Shown here: positions 5,370 to 5,466 of the stretch, in pieces
Layout of the letters: the number at the start of each line of letters is the position of its first letter
How positions within the stretch are numbered: the first letter of the stretch is position 1
Assembly: GCA_009391605.1 (NCBI GenBank)
Contig: VFGQ01000022.1
Coordinates: forward strand, 1 to 5,466
DNA length: 5,466 nucleotides
Origin: SAR202 cluster bacterium
Lineage (GTDB): Bacteria; Chloroflexota; Dehalococcoidia; SAR202; GCA-002694895
Direction: 5' to 3'
Translations under genes and position numbers: made by a program
Notes under the pieces: generated by a model
What the model was told of the DNA's origin: nothing
The model's input: only the letters and a program-made list of their open reading frames with translations
The model's database searches: none

Positions 5370-5466
5370 ATGCAATTATTCAAATCTTCAAACAAACCAA
5401 CAATACCTAGGTTAATAATAAAGAACACATTATTTTTTGCTGTTTCACAGGCTTTTCAGGGAATCC
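5370..5466 (+). CDS. Probable major facilitator superfamily transporter, N-terminus only (runs off the right edge)
   Basis: Thirty-two codons are visible from ATG 5370. A short polar, positively charged tail of about 15 residues (KSSNK, then PR) is followed by a hydrophobic stretch, LIIKNTLFFAVSQAFQGI, that looks like the start of a first transmembrane helix. The NTLFFAVSQAFQG pattern resembles the first helix of drug or metabolite MFS proteins, which often read FFA-SQAF-G-G in that place (from memory). An AGG at 5358-5360 lies nine bases before the ATG and may serve as a weak ribosome binding site. If it belongs to the aldolase-dehydrogenase operon it may import the substrate or export a product. 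Only the hydrophobic N-terminus supports this, so the family is tentative while the reading frame is likely. Confidence 0.55.
   Translation, partial: MQLFKSSNKPTIPRLIIKNTLFFAVSQAFQGI

Overview
The window is a strongly AT-rich stretch of bacterial chromosome: hand counts of single 60-base lines give 8 to 22 G+C. Protein density is very high, intergenic gaps are small, TAA is the usual stop (one TGA, which acts as a stop, so the standard bacterial code fits), and two GTG and one TTG starts are used. This looks like a streamlined, probably free-living marine-type bacterium. MnmA with the CCS...EDARKV insert and a TPHPCLACN catalytic loop recalls Chloroflexota (SAR202/Dehalococcoidia-like) or cyanobacterial forms. 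The cold-shock protein recalls alphaproteobacterial ones. The taxon is therefore left open, with AT-rich Chloroflexota as a tentative first guess. No mobile element, CRISPR array, tRNA or rRNA gene was seen.

Left part (1-1240): the 5' half of mnmA (tRNA 2-thiouridylase) runs leftwards off the window. A 130-bp divergent spacer with an inverted repeat separates it from a rightward pair, rsfS (ribosome silencing factor) and a small cold-shock protein gene. Middle part (1246-2875): a leftward operon in transcription order tsaE, tsaB, ndk, tightly packed (gaps of 5 and 2 bp), converging on the cold-shock gene with only 8 bp between. TsaE and TsaB belong to the t6A37 tRNA modification pathway; Ndk balances nucleotide triphosphates. 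Together with mnmA and rsfS this is a translation and housekeeping neighbourhood.

Right part (2915-5466): a rightward run starts from a 39-bp spacer of pure A/T shared with tsaE. It holds a serine esterase of the phospholipase/carboxylesterase family, an HpcH/HpaI-type class II aldolase, a zinc-dependent medium-chain dehydrogenase, and the start of a probable major-facilitator transporter. Gaps of 15, 4 and 24 bp and ribosome binding sites inside the preceding ends suggest one operon. A hydrolase, oxidoreductase, C-C lyase and transporter together suggest a small catabolic cassette for a sugar acid, polyol or hydroxy-acid, but the substrate cannot be read from sequence. It is the least ordinary part of the window.

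A recurrent pattern is that genes likely to be first in their transcript (mnmA, rsfS, tsaE, the esterase gene) lack a Shine-Dalgarno sequence, while most downstream genes have a clear one. This hints at leaderless or very short-leader messages for the first genes.
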